A stretch of 64,000 nucleotides of DNA, from the NCBI RefSeq assembly GCF_013283855.1, contig NZ_CP054056.1:1116001-1180000 (forward strand), written 5' to 3'. Position numbers and translations under genes: made by a program. Every line of letters begins with the position of its first letter. The first letter of the stretch is position 1. This document shows positions 52,793 to 61,751 of this stretch, one piece after another. The DNA is from Aquiluna borgnonia. Lineage in GTDB: Bacteria > Actinomycetota > Actinomycetes > Actinomycetales > Microbacteriaceae. Below the pieces are notes generated by a model. It did no database searches. It was not told the DNA's origin and worked only from the letters and a program-made list of their open reading frames with translations.

Positions 52793-53671
52793 GTGAAAAC
52801 CCACTGGATTTGGAAGTTTCTTCCATTGGCCCTGATCTGGGGCTCCAGCTTTTTATTCACCGAGTTGGCTCTTAGGTTCCTGCCTTTTTACGGGGTGGCC
52901 TTCTGGCGCACGATGCTCGGTGGAGTGGCCATGTTCGCCATGGTGTTCGCACTGAAACTTGAGCTTCCAAGGGGTAGGCAGTGGTTTCACCTGTGGGTTG
53001 CCGGGCTATTCATGTCTGCAATTCCCTTTTCACTGTTTAGCTTCGCCCAGCAGTCCACCACTTCCTCGCTGGCTGCAATTATCGGTGCCACTATGCCGAT
53101 GTTTACGCTGCTGGCAATACTCACCATCTACCGTTCGGAGAAGGTGGGGCTGCTGTCCGGGATTGGGCTGGTAATCGGGTTGGTTGGCGTCGCCATAACT
53201 CTCGGAGTTTGGGAGGGCTTTGGTGCCAATGACCCGGCAGCCGTGATGGCTCTGCTGTTGGCAGCGGTCTCCTACGGAATCGGAACTCCCTACATTCGAA
53301 AGTTTGTCAGCCCGATGGGCCTGAATCCAACCAGCACCGCAGCCGCTCAGGTAACAACCAGTGCGCTCACTCTGCTGCCGCTCTATCTGTTCAGTGGGCC
53401 ACTGGTGATTGCCGCGCCAACCCCAGAATCTCTCGTTGCCATTTTGCTGCTCGGAGTGTTTGGCTCGGGTCTTGCCTACCGGCTGTTTCACTCGGTGGTG
53501 ACCCAGGCAGGTTCAGCCGTCGCGGCCACCGTTACCTTCACCAACCCGGTGGTGGCAACTGTGTGGGGCATTTTGCTCTTGGGCGAGAGTCTGCACTGGT
53601 ATGAACCAGTAGGCGGAGTTGTGGTAATCCTCGGTGCCTGGCTGGCACAACGCCCAGGATCTAAGCGGTAG
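52793..53671 (+). CDS. EamA-family (DMT) transporter
   Basis: A 292-residue membrane protein with about ten helices in two EamA repeats. LALIWGSSFLFTELALRF starts the first repeat, and GSGLAYRLFHSVVTQAGSA followed by VVATVWGILLLGESLH lies in the second (in part), typical of drug/metabolite exporters. GTG start without a clear ribosome site, nine bases after gnd. Its end overlaps the convergent cpfC by 11 bases. Substrate unknown. Confidence 0.9.
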   Translation: MKTHWIWKFLPLALIWGSSFLFTELALRFLPFYGVAFWRTMLGGVAMFAMVFALKLELPRGRQWFHLWVAGLFMSAIPFSLFSFAQQSTTSSLAAIIGATMPMFTLLAILTIYRSEKVGLLSGIGLVIGLVGVAITLGVWEGFGANDPAAVMALLLAAVSYGIGTPYIRKFVSPMGLNPTSTAAAQVTTSALTLLPLYLFSGPLVIAAPTPESLVAILLLGVFGSGLAYRLFHSVVTQAGSAVAATVTFTNPVVATVWGILLLGESLHWYEPVGGVVVILGAWLAQRPGSKR

Positions 53672-54761
53672 CCTCCGCAACAGTTGGCAGCTCCCTTCTC
53701 AGGTTTGGGCAGCACCCAGGAGCGCAGAAGCTCGGCCAGGGGCCTAGCGAACTCTCCGCCTTCGGGGCTTCGGTTCCCAATCGCTCTGCTATCAAGTTGC
53801 CGATAGCATCAACAAAGGCGGGGTGGATACCTGCTGTGGCGACACGGTAGAAGTTCATCCCCAAACCTTCAGCAGTTTCCTGAGCCTCATTATCGAGATC
53901 CCAGACCACCTCAACGTGGTCTGATACGAAACCGATCGGCACAATCAAAACCCCGGTCCTTCCAGACTCATGCGCGCTCTGGATTGCATCGTTCACATCA
54001 GGTTCCAGCCATGGGACCTCCGGTGAGCCACTTCGCGACTGGTAAACCAGCTCCCATTCCGGCATGGACTCACCCATAGCGACCCCCGCCTTGCTTATAA
54101 CGAGTTGAGCTGCTGCAAGATGCTGCGCTTCGTAAGCACCACCCGGCTTTGCAAATTCTTCACGCCTCGCAGGCGGTCCACTGGTCTCACCCATTGCGTT
54201 TGGAATTGAATGCGTTGCAAACATGATTTTGATTTGCTCGGTCGAAGACCCGGCGGACTTGACCTTACGAATACCCTCGACCAAGTCCTCCACTACCGGC
54301 TCTAGGAACCCTGGGTGATCAAAATAGTGGCGCACCTTGTCGATGGTCATCTTTCCTAGCAAATCGTTCTCAAAGAGGGCCTGGTGGAGGTTCTCTCGAT
54401 ACTGCCGACATCCGGAGTAAGAGGAGTATGCGCTTGTAACCCAAGCCAACACTTTTCTGTGTCCAGCCTCGTACATTTGCTTTACAACGTCTGAAAAATA
54501 GGGTTCTGAGTTGCGATTGCCCCAATAGATAGGTAGGTCAATCCCTAGCTCTGGCAATCTTTCGCGAAGTTTTGCCAGTAGGGCGCGATTCTGCTCGTTG
54601 ATTGGACTCACACCCCCGAGTGCGAGGTAGTGATGTGAGACTTCCTCTAGTCGCTCCTTTGGGACCCCTCTTCCGGCAGTCACACGCTCAAGGTAAGGCA
54701 TTACCTCATCTGGACCCTCTGGGCCGCCGAAGGAGGTTAGCAAAATGGCGTCATAAGTCAT
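53661..54761 (-). CDS. cpfC: Coproporphyrin ferrochelatase
   Basis: A 366-residue ferrochelatase that inserts iron into coproporphyrin III in the coproporphyrin-dependent haem route. LLTSFGGPEGPDEVMPYL is the start; FATHSIPNAMG holds the catalytic histidine. The C-terminal FCAPGCCPN cysteines, with the cysteine in YSGCRQYREN, match the [2Fe-2S] ligands of actinobacterial enzymes. Its ATG overlaps the chdC stop by four bases. Also called hemH. Confidence 0.95.
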   Translation of the reverse strand: MTYDAILLTSFGGPEGPDEVMPYLERVTAGRGVPKERLEEVSHHYLALGGVSPINEQNRALLAKLRERLPELGIDLPIYWGNRNSEPYFSDVVKQMYEAGHRKVLAWVTSAYSSYSGCRQYRENLHQALFENDLLGKMTIDKVRHYFDHPGFLEPVVEDLVEGIRKVKSAGSSTEQIKIMFATHSIPNAMGETSGPPARREEFAKPGGAYEAQHLAAAQLVISKAGVAMGESMPEWELVYQSRSGSPEVPWLEPDVNDAIQSAHESGRTGVLIVPIGFVSDHVEVVWDLDNEAQETAEGLGMNFYRVATAGIHPAFVDAIGNLIAERLGTEAPKAESSLGPWPSFCAPGCCPNLRRELPTVAEATA

Positions 54762-55441
54762 TTGAAGGTTGCTCCGATCTGACTTGGATTGATGGTTTTG
54801 CCTGTAAAAAATGGGACCTCTTCTCGCACGTGCAGGCGAGCTTGCGTGTATCGCAAGTCGCGCATCATGTCCACAAGGTCATGGAGTTCGTCCGACTCCA
54901 AAGCAAGAAGCCACTCATAGTCCCCCAGGGCAAATGCCGCCACTGTGTTAGAAATTACCGAGCTGAACTCGTGACCTTTTTGTCCATGCTCCATGAGCAT
55001 TTCCCTGCGTTCAGCCTCCGGGAGCAGGTACCACTCGTAGGAGCGGACAAATGGATAAATCGTGAGCCACTGTCTTGCGGTCTGCCCAAGCATGAAACCT
55101 GGAACATGGGAACGATTGAATTCTGCTGGACGATGCAATCCCATGCCGGACCAAAAAGGATTGAAGTTAGTCCCGAGCAAACTAAACCTGAATTTTCCCA
55201 AGAACTCTTGAATTAGTTCTGCCGACGCAGCGTGGGTCCAAAAGAGCAAGTCTGAGTCTGCCCTGAAGCCTCTTATGTCATAGGCCCCACGAAGTTCACC
55301 GCCTTGCTCGCTAAACCAAGCGGTCAGCTCCATGAATGCCTCGCTGGCTCTCGCCCCATCCGCCACTTGAGATGTCTGCTTGAAGGCAGTCCAATTCGTG
55401 TATCGAATTTCGGCGTTTAGTTGTTCGAGTTTGCTGTTCAA
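54758..55441 (-). CDS. chdC: Coproheme decarboxylase (HemQ)
   Basis: A 227-residue chlorite-dismutase-fold enzyme that decarboxylates coproheme to haem b. Tyr129 in TIYPFVRSYEWYLLP is the catalytic tyrosine and His112 in NRSHVPGF the distal histidine; both keep the spacing of Corynebacterium ChdC His118/Tyr135. His152 (MEHGQKGH) is the proximal ligand. It overlaps cgoX by four bases and cpfC by four, consistent with tight coupling of the last steps. Confidence 0.95.
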   Translation of the reverse strand: MNSKLEQLNAEIRYTNWTAFKQTSQVADGARASEAFMELTAWFSEQGGELRGAYDIRGFRADSDLLFWTHAASAELIQEFLGKFRFSLLGTNFNPFWSGMGLHRPAEFNRSHVPGFMLGQTARQWLTIYPFVRSYEWYLLPEAERREMLMEHGQKGHEFSSVISNTVAAFALGDYEWLLALESDELHDLVDMMRDLRYTQARLHVREEVPFFTGKTINPSQIGATFK

Positions 55442-56751
55442 GCTGCCCTCCTTTGAATGTGGTCTGTGATGATGCCCATAACTCCGTTGCCCCTAGCAAA
55501 TCCAGATACCAGCTCGAAACTGGAAGCGTTCGAATCAATCGCCTGAAGAAGTGGAGCTATCTGTTCGGGCTTGGATCTTGCTAGGGCCTGGGTCCAGCTC
55601 ACTACTTTGGCCTGCAGGAGATCCACTTCGGTTCCATACAAAAACTCAATCTCGCTCTTCAGGAGTGCATCGAGCCCATCCCCTGATTCTGGAAGTTGGT
55701 TTTCCCCAAAACTCAGGCGGATCAGGTGCTGGCCCAAGGGTAAGGAGTCTGCTATCCATTCCCATTTTGCGCTCAGGTGCGTTGTGGCTTGAGCGAGAGC
55801 AGTCCCGTCTCGAACTATGGCGCCGGATCCCAAAGGCGCGGCGTCCAAGCCAGGAGCATTTACGTGCGCAAATGCGATAGAGGTACTCTTCTGATCCACC
55901 ATCAATGCGGCTCTTCCAATCTCTGAGTCAATGCCGGCTGCCTTAGCCAGGATGAGAGCTGGAGCCGCCCATGTCACCGAATCAAAAAACTTGGACGAAT
56001 CCGCAAACCCGACATCCCACCCGTTTCCCGCGGCTTTGATGGAGCTGACTTGAGACCTTTTGAGCTTGACCTTGTCAGAAACTCGATGAACGAGAGCGTC
56101 AATCATTTGGTGAAGTCCTCCGCGAAGAGAAATCACATTTAGCCCTGGGGAATTGCTTGCTCTGCTCATTTTCTGAACTCCGGCAACCAAAGACCCCGCT
56201 CTAATTGCCTTTTCGGCCAGGTCCGGGAATGTGGCGGCAAAGTCAAGTTCATTAGAAGGTGAGCCATGAATGGAGCGAACAATTGGGTCAACTAATCGCT
56301 CCAGAAAAGCGGCTCCCAGGTGATCGGTGACAACTTTCGCCACGGACCCCGACGGATTGAAGTTTTTGGAATCTAATTGCTGCGCAAGGGCAAGCTCCTG
56401 CTGCGAAAAGGCGTCCAACAGGGTTGGAGTGCTGAGATCCGCGGGAATTCCAAAATAGCCGAAGGGGATATTCCACCTTTTCTCAGAGGAGATGATGCTG
56501 GAGCCTGACGGCTGCGGATAAGCAAACATTTCACCTAGTCCCAGCTCGTGGAGCAGTTGCTCACCGGCCGGGTTTGCAGTCGAGATTGCCTCGGCTCCAG
56601 CATCAACACTGAGCCCCGCTATCTTCACACTCGCGATCTGACCCCCAAATTCAGGGCTTACCAGCGAAACCTCTTCACCGGAATCTGCATGTCGAATTGC
56701 AGCGAGGAGCCCTGAAATACCTCCTCCGATGACGATCCTTGTGCGGCTCAT
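55438..56751 (-). CDS. cgoX: Coproporphyrinogen III oxidase (HemY/HemG type)
   Basis: A 437-residue FAD-dependent oxidase; in organisms with ChdC this enzyme makes coproporphyrin III. RIVIGGGISGLLAAIRHAD is the FAD-binding start and VSLVSPEFGGQIASV with DAGAEAI the following strand region. The frame is open to 56901, but ATG at 56751 overlaps the hemE stop by four bases (ATGA) and gives the canonical N-terminus. Also known as hemY in older annotation. Confidence 0.92.
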   Translation of the reverse strand: MSRTRIVIGGGISGLLAAIRHADSGEEVSLVSPEFGGQIASVKIAGLSVDAGAEAISTANPAGEQLLHELGLGEMFAYPQPSGSSIISSEKRWNIPFGYFGIPADLSTPTLLDAFSQQELALAQQLDSKNFNPSGSVAKVVTDHLGAAFLERLVDPIVRSIHGSPSNELDFAATFPDLAEKAIRAGSLVAGVQKMSRASNSPGLNVISLRGGLHQMIDALVHRVSDKVKLKRSQVSSIKAAGNGWDVGFADSSKFFDSVTWAAPALILAKAAGIDSEIGRAALMVDQKSTSIAFAHVNAPGLDAAPLGSGAIVRDGTALAQATTHLSAKWEWIADSLPLGQHLIRLSFGENQLPESGDGLDALLKSEIEFLYGTEVDLLQAKVVSWTQALARSKPEQIAPLLQAIDSNASSFELVSGFARGNGVMGIITDHIQRRAA

Positions 56752-57818
56752 CGCTTCCCCTGATGGATCAGCTGAACGATTTTGGTGAGGACTTCCGGAT
56801 CGGTTTGCTTTGGGACTCCATGTCCGAGGTTGAACACATGTCCCGCGAGGTTTTTTGCAGAGTCCAAGACCGAGCCAACGGCATGCTCTATGTCGTCCCA
56901 ACTTGAGGAAAGCACTTCGGGATCTAGATTTCCCTGTAGGGCGACCCCTGGCAGACGCCTACCGACCTCTGACAGAGATGAAGTGTGATCAACTCCAATG
57001 GCTGTTGCGCCAACCTCAAGCGTGTCTTCAAGAATTGCATCTGCACCTAATCCAAAATGCACCCTGGGCACTGAATTACTGCTCTCGTCGCGCAGGTCTT
57101 CCAGCTGGGCAAACAGCCTCCTTGAAGCCGATTTGGCATGATCCCGATATTCCTCGGGAGTAAGTTTCCCGGCCCATGAATCAAAGACTTGAAGTGCGCT
57201 AGCCCCCGCCACCACTTGCGCCCGAATAAATGAGGCCGTAACGTCCGCGCACCAAAACAAGACGGCCTGGAATAGCTCGGGATCTCTCATCATCTTGCGG
57301 GTCTCTGGAAGGTCTTTTGAGGGACCGCCCTCAATCAGGTATGAAGCCAAAGTGAAAGGAGCTCCACCGAATCCGATAAGAGGGGTTGGCCCCAGTTCTG
57401 AAACGAGTAACTCAACCGCCCGAGTGATTGGCTCGAGTTCTTCCGGCTGTAAAAGGCGCAGTGACTCAAGATCCTTTCGCGTTCTAACCGGGTTGGCGAT
57501 GATGGGTCCAACTCCGGACCTGATCTCGACCGCCAGCCCCGCCAGTTTGAGTGGAATGACAATGTCCGAGAAGAAGATTGCGGCATCTACTTTGTGACGA
57601 CGAACCGGCTGCATCGTTATTTCTGCAGCAACCTCTGGGGTCAAACAAGCCTCCAGCATCTCGTGCCGCGCTCTGAGGGCACGATACTCAGGGAGAGATC
57701 TTCCGGCCTGTCGCATGAACCAGACGGGAGTGCTCTCGACGGGCTGCGCGCGCAGCGCGCGAACCAGAGTGGAGGAAGCCGTGACTCCTTGGTTGAGAGG
57801 ATGCGTCGGTTTGAGCAC
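56748..57818 (-). CDS. hemE: Uroporphyrinogen decarboxylase
   Basis: A 356-residue enzyme turning uroporphyrinogen III into coproporphyrinogen III. PVWFMRQAGRSLPEYRALR is the signature (MRQAGR), and FSDIVIPLKLAG, GFGGAPFTLASYLIEGG (in part) and VFDSWAGKL follow the family. GTG start at 57818 with no visible Shine-Dalgarno; CACAAT lies six bases upstream and might be a -10 of a leaderless message. First gene of the minus-strand haem operon, divergent from hemA. A CGCGCGCAGCGCGCG run (57747-57761) encodes RALRA. Confidence 0.96.
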   Translation of the reverse strand: MLKPTHPLNQGVTASSTLVRALRAQPVESTPVWFMRQAGRSLPEYRALRARHEMLEACLTPEVAAEITMQPVRRHKVDAAIFFSDIVIPLKLAGLAVEIRSGVGPIIANPVRTRKDLESLRLLQPEELEPITRAVELLVSELGPTPLIGFGGAPFTLASYLIEGGPSKDLPETRKMMRDPELFQAVLFWCADVTASFIRAQVVAGASALQVFDSWAGKLTPEEYRDHAKSASRRLFAQLEDLRDESSNSVPRVHFGLGADAILEDTLEVGATAIGVDHTSSLSEVGRRLPGVALQGNLDPEVLSSSWDDIEHAVGSVLDSAKNLAGHVFNLGHGVPKQTDPEVLTKIVQLIHQGKR

Positions 57819-57852
57819 CGCTTTATTGTGCAGGAGCCAGAGACCTCTGCTG

Positions 57853-57865
57853 TGACACTGTGTCA
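57853..57865. promoter_or_regulatory. 13-base perfect palindrome between hemE and hemA
   Basis: TGACACTGTGTCA has perfect 6-base arms around one base. It lies in the 72-base gap between the divergent starts (57818 and 57891), 25 bases before hemA and 34 before hemE, and so could control both haem operons. Confidence 0.5.
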
Positions 57866-57890
57866 GGTAGGGGGTTTGTATTGTTTCCCC

Positions 57891-59126
57891 GTGACCTTGA
57901 TTTGTGTCGGAATGGACTTCACCAGCGCTCCGCTGTCTCTTCTGGGGCGGCTCGAAGGCCTAGCGGACGAGTTTCAGATGGCCCTGAAAGAGGAAGCCAA
58001 GCTCATTTCAGGCTCGGCAGTGCTGGCAACTTGCAACCGATTTGAGGTCTACGCCGCCGTCGAGGATTTTCACGCTGGAGTGGACAAAATCAGTTCCGAG
58101 CTTTCTAGACGAGCAGGGAAAGAGGTTGCCGAATCTCTGAAGGTGAGATTTGGGCCAGAGCTGGTTGAGCACTTATTTTTCGTTGCAGCCGGACTGAAGT
58201 CAATTGCGATCGGCGAAAGCGAGATTCGCGGTCAGGTCAGAAAATCCATCGCTCGCTCGAGGAATCTCGGAACCGCCTCGGCAGAATTGAATGACATCTT
58301 TGACGCCGCAATTAGCGCTGGTCGAAAAGCTGCGCTAACTTTCAGTCAAGATAAACCCGGCAGGGGTCTAATCGACCTTGCTATCGAGGCCATAAATCCG
58401 CATGAGGTTCTACTAGCCTCTGCCCTGATCGTGGGCACCGGTTCCTATGCCAAAGAAATTGTCACGGCACTTAGAAGATTTGGCATCGTCGAAATCAGCG
58501 TGCACGCGGATTCAGCCAGGGCAGCAAGGTTTGCGGAACTCAATGAGGTGGACCTTGCGAGCTCTTCGGATTTGGCTGCTGAGCTCGCTAAGCACGACCT
58601 AGCGATTCTCGCAAGAGGCGGTTCTGAGTTCACTGTGACCGTTTCGGATTGTCAACGGGCGCTCACTCTCAAAGGCACGGGCAATCCTCTGCGCCTGATA
58701 GATATGGCTGCATCAAACGATGTAGACCCGTTTGCCTCCGACTTGCCTGGGGTGGAGCTGGTTTCGCTCGAGGGATTGCGGGACCAGCCCCAGATTAGGA
58801 ATGGCTCGGCACTCGAAGAGGTGGAAAAAATGCTGATGGAGGAGGCGAAGAGCTTCTCTCGAGCGCAATCAGCTCGTGGGTTTGACCCAATTGTGATTGC
58901 AATGCGCGGTCATGTTGAGCGATGGATCGAGCTCGAAGTTGAGTCTGTTCGCAAGCGGGCTGGAGGTGACACTGCCACCGAGGTTGAGCAGTCGCTTCGC
59001 AGGGTTTTGAACACCCTGCTGCACAAGCCAACCCTGAAAGTCAAGGATCTTACGCTCGGCGAAGATCACAGTGAGTATCTTCGAGCAATTCGCTTGCTCT
59101 TCGACTTGGAGGTGAGCGGGGCTTGA
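57891..59126 (+). CDS. hemA: Glutamyl-tRNA reductase
   Basis: A 411-residue enzyme that reduces glutamyl-tRNA to glutamate-1-semialdehyde, the committed step of the C5 haem pathway. Catalytic Cys48 is in LATCNRFEVY; GESEIRGQVR and the Rossmann segment ALIVGTGSYAKEI are present. The frame is open far upstream into the hemE region; GTG at 57891 gives the canonical start TLICVGMDFTSAPL. There is no Shine-Dalgarno; TATTGT ends six bases ahead, suggesting a leaderless transcript. Heads the plus-strand haem operon. Confidence 0.94.
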   Translation: MTLICVGMDFTSAPLSLLGRLEGLADEFQMALKEEAKLISGSAVLATCNRFEVYAAVEDFHAGVDKISSELSRRAGKEVAESLKVRFGPELVEHLFFVAAGLKSIAIGESEIRGQVRKSIARSRNLGTASAELNDIFDAAISAGRKAALTFSQDKPGRGLIDLAIEAINPHEVLLASALIVGTGSYAKEIVTALRRFGIVEISVHADSARAARFAELNEVDLASSSDLAAELAKHDLAILARGGSEFTVTVSDCQRALTLKGTGNPLRLIDMAASNDVDPFASDLPGVELVSLEGLRDQPQIRNGSALEEVEKMLMEEAKSFSRAQSARGFDPIVIAMRGHVERWIELEVESVRKRAGGDTATEVEQSLRRVLNTLLHKPTLKVKDLTLGEDHSEYLRAIRLLFDLEVSGA

Positions 59127-60049
59127 CCAAGATACGGGTGGGAACCAGAGCAAGCCTGCTGGCAAGGACACAGACCGGTACTGTGTTGGCTGCGCTGGTC
59201 GCGGTCGCGCCCGAATTGCAATTCGAGGAGGTTTTGATTCAAACCGAGGGAGACAGGACGACCACGCCACTCTCTCAGGCAAAGACTCCTGGAGTGTTTG
59301 TTTCAGCGCTTCGTGAGAAGCTACTGGCGGGCGAAGTTGACATGCTCGTCCACTCCATGAAGGATTTACCGGCACTGCCGTTTCCAGGTCTTGTCTCGGC
59401 CGCAATTCCGAAGAGGGAGAACCCTCTCGATGTGCTTGTGTCAAGGGATAATCTGCCCCTACGTTTGCTCCCCTCCGGAGCCAAAATTGGAACCTCTTCT
59501 CCTCGCCGAACAGCGTCAATTCTCCGATCCAGGCCTGACCTGCAAGTCACTGACATTCGCGGAAATGTGGACACTCGAGTAGCTAAGGTGCGGTCGGGTG
59601 AATATGACGCGACCGTAATGGCATGGGCCGGACTCGCCCGAATCGGGCGACTTTCCGAGATCGCAGAAGAACTTTCACCCGTAATGTTCATTCCCGCCCC
59701 CGGTCAGGGCGCGCTAGCTGTTGAAATTAGGAGCGAAAGTGCAGAACTCCTGGGTCTTATCTCAACCATTGATGATGAGGTCACTCGTCTGACCACCACA
59801 GCGGAGCGGAGCGTTCTTGTTGGGCTGGGGGCCAGTTGTTCCACGGCCATTGGAGCCCTGGCAACCCTCGAGGGAGAGCAGCTGCTCCTTACTGCCGAGC
59901 TCGGTGACCCAGCCACAGGCGCCTATGAATCTGTAAGCGAGCGAGTGAAAATCAACCCAAAGCAAATCCAGCTTGCAGAGCAGCTGGGCCTGAGTGTCGC
60001 AGACAAATTACTCTCAGGAGATGTAGCTCGTAAGGTCGGCCTGATTTGA
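59123..60049 (+). CDS. hemC: Porphobilinogen deaminase
   Basis: A 308-residue hydroxymethylbilane synthase. RVGTRASLLARTQT at the start, VHSMKDLPALPF, GTSSPRRTA and APGQGALAVE are family signatures; the cysteine in LGASCSTAIGAL binds the dipyrromethane cofactor. TTG start overlapping the hemA stop by four bases (TTGA), with GGAGG ten bases ahead. Confidence 0.95.
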   Translation: MTKIRVGTRASLLARTQTGTVLAALVAVAPELQFEEVLIQTEGDRTTTPLSQAKTPGVFVSALREKLLAGEVDMLVHSMKDLPALPFPGLVSAAIPKRENPLDVLVSRDNLPLRLLPSGAKIGTSSPRRTASILRSRPDLQVTDIRGNVDTRVAKVRSGEYDATVMAWAGLARIGRLSEIAEELSPVMFIPAPGQGALAVEIRSESAELLGLISTIDDEVTRLTTTAERSVLVGLGASCSTAIGALATLEGEQLLLTAELGDPATGAYESVSERVKINPKQIQLAEQLGLSVADKLLSGDVARKVGLI

Positions 60050-60783
60050 AAGCTCTTTTAATTCGTCCAAGCCGAAATGAGAATGAGGCAACCTGGCTAT
60101 CCAGGCTTGGGTTTCAATGCGTTATTGACCCCTACCTAACGATTCAGCAGTTCCCAAATCCGATGGGCGCCCACCGGATGTTTGGGGCTCTAGAAGATCA
60201 AAGGCCTAAATGGTTTGTAAACACATCAACAAACGCCTTTGAAAATTTTGAGAACCAGCTGCCTCCTCAAGCATTTGATCGGCTTGACCTCAGGACAATT
60301 AGATTCGCAGCCATAGGCGAAGCAACCAAAAACCAACTCCTGGCCATGGGTGCTCCGGAGGTTTTGGTCTCCTCGGATTTCAGTGCTGCATCGCTGGCTG
60401 ACCAAATGTTGAGAACTGCGCCTGTCAGGGCGGTAATTCCAGGGGGCAACCTGGCCATGCGGGCCATTCCAGACGCCTTCACAAAGGCTGGGCTCGAGGT
60501 TGTGAGTGAGGTGGTCTACCACACCTCGATTACAAAGCCTGAACCCGAAAGCGCCTTTCAGCTCAGGGCGGGCGAATTCGATCTGGTGGTGCTTCGATCA
60601 CCTAGTGCGGTGAGGGCGCTTTTCAGCTACGTACCGAAACCCAAGACCAGATTTCTGTGCCTGGGAAAGGCGACCGCTGCCGCACTTCAAGCGCAGGGTT
60701 ACAGGCCTGATTTCCTCACTGAGTCAGGCGATCAAGGCGAAGTAGAAACACAATTGAGGGCGTTTGCCATGGAGAGAAAATGA
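60046..60783 (+). CDS. hemD: Uroporphyrinogen III synthase
   Basis: A 245-residue HemD-type protein. The family is weakly conserved; here FVNTSTNAFENF, IRFAAIGEATKNQLLAMG, VVSEVVYHTSI and VVLRSPSAVRALF match its usual segments. TTG start overlapping hemC by four bases, stop overlapping hemB by four. Position between hemC and hemB makes the call strong. It closes hydroxymethylbilane with inversion of ring D. Confidence 0.9.
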   Translation: MKALLIRPSRNENEATWLSRLGFQCVIDPYLTIQQFPNPMGAHRMFGALEDQRPKWFVNTSTNAFENFENQLPPQAFDRLDLRTIRFAAIGEATKNQLLAMGAPEVLVSSDFSAASLADQMLRTAPVRAVIPGGNLAMRAIPDAFTKAGLEVVSEVVYHTSITKPEPESAFQLRAGEFDLVVLRSPSAVRALFSYVPKPKTRFLCLGKATAAALQAQGYRPDFLTESGDQGEVETQLRAFAMERK

Positions 60784-61751
60784 GACCGAGAAGACTCAGA
60801 AGTTCGTCAGCTGTCAGAGAGCTGGTTGCAGAGAATCATGTCCGGTCGAGTGATCTGATCTATCCAATATTTGTTAGAGAAGGCTTGTCATCGCCGCGAG
60901 AAATTGAATCAATGCCGGGGGTGTTTCAACACAGCGAAGCATCTCTATTGGTGGAGATTGATGAAGTCCTAGCCCTTGGAATTCGGTCGGTGATGCTTTT
61001 CGCCATACCAGAGCATCGAGACGAGGTTGGCTCTGAAGCACTGAACGAAAACGGAATTCTTGCCAGAAGCGTGAGAGCAGTGAAGGAGAGGGTCGGAGAT
61101 CGACTGGTCGTAATCGCCGATCTCTGCCTGGATGAGTTCACCTCGCATGGACACTGCGGAGTTCTATGCTCAAGCGGAGATGTAGATAACGACCTAACCC
61201 TCATGAAGTACTCGGAGATGGCTCGAGTACTTGGCAAAGCTGGTGCGGACATGCTCGGGCTCAGCGGCATGATGGACAACCAAGTGGCAGCGGTCAGGGA
61301 GTCTTTAGACCAGGCAGGCCTGCAAGATGTCGCAATTTTGGCTTATGCGGCAAAATACGCCTCCGCGTTTTACGGCCCCTTTCGAGACGCGGTCGAATCA
61401 CAGCTGACTGGTGACCGCAGAGGCTACCAGCAGGACCCGAGAAACCGAAAAGAAGCTGCGCGCGAGGTGTTGCTCGATATCGAGCAGGGTGCGGACATCG
61501 TGATGGTAAAGCCCGCACTCTCCTACCTGGATATCGTGAGCGACATAGCGTCGCTCAGTAACGTGCCGGTCGCTGCGTATGTGGTCTCAGGTGAGTACGC
61601 AATGGTTGAGCTTGCAGCTTCAGTGGGACTTATCGACCGAGACCGAAGCATTTTCGAAATCTTGCACAGCGTGAAGCGCAGCGGTGCATCACTGATTTGC
61701 ACCTATTGGGCCAAGGACTACGCAAGGAGAGATCACATTGGAAACCTCTAA
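60780..61751 (+). CDS. hemB: Delta-aminolevulinic acid dehydratase (porphobilinogen synthase)
   Basis: A 323-residue enzyme condensing two aminolevulinate molecules. The catalytic lysines are in [14 protein letters not shown] and [13 protein letters not shown]. The metal site reads [14 protein letters not shown], a mixture of the zinc form (three Cys) and the magnesium form (Asp-rich): first and third Cys kept, second replaced by Asp. ATG overlaps the hemD stop by four bases. The end overlaps hemL. Confidence 0.96.
   Translation: MRPRRLRSSSAVRELVAENHVRSSDLIYPIFVREGLSSPREIESMPGVFQHSEASLLVEIDEVLALGIRSVMLFAIPEHRDEVGSEALNENGILARSVRAVKERVGDRLVVIADLCLDEFTSHGHCGVLCSSGDVDNDLTLMKYSEMARVLGKAGADMLGLSGMMDNQVAAVRESLDQAGLQDVAILAYAAKYASAFYGPFRDAVESQLTGDRRGYQQDPRNRKEAAREVLLDIEQGADIVMVKPALSYLDIVSDIASLSNVPVAAYVVSGEYAMVELAASVGLIDRDRSIFEILHSVKRSGASLICTYWAKDYARRDHIGNL

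Noticed and set aside
54602-55216. Plus-strand open frame of 204 codons across cpfC/chdC
   Set aside because: Antisense to two clear haem genes; no domain or ribosome site.
57747-57761. CGCGCGCAGCGCGCG palindrome
   Set aside because: It is in hemE coding sequence and arises from codons for Arg-Ala-Leu-Arg-Ala; no independent sign of regulation.
57594-57890. Upstream extension of hemA
   Set aside because: The frame is open but overlaps hemE antisense and adds 99 residues with no family similarity; GTG at 57891 gives the canonical N-terminus.
58869-59519. Minus-strand open frame of 216 codons across hemA/hemC
   Set aside because: Antisense to two clear haem genes, low-complexity composition, no start signal.
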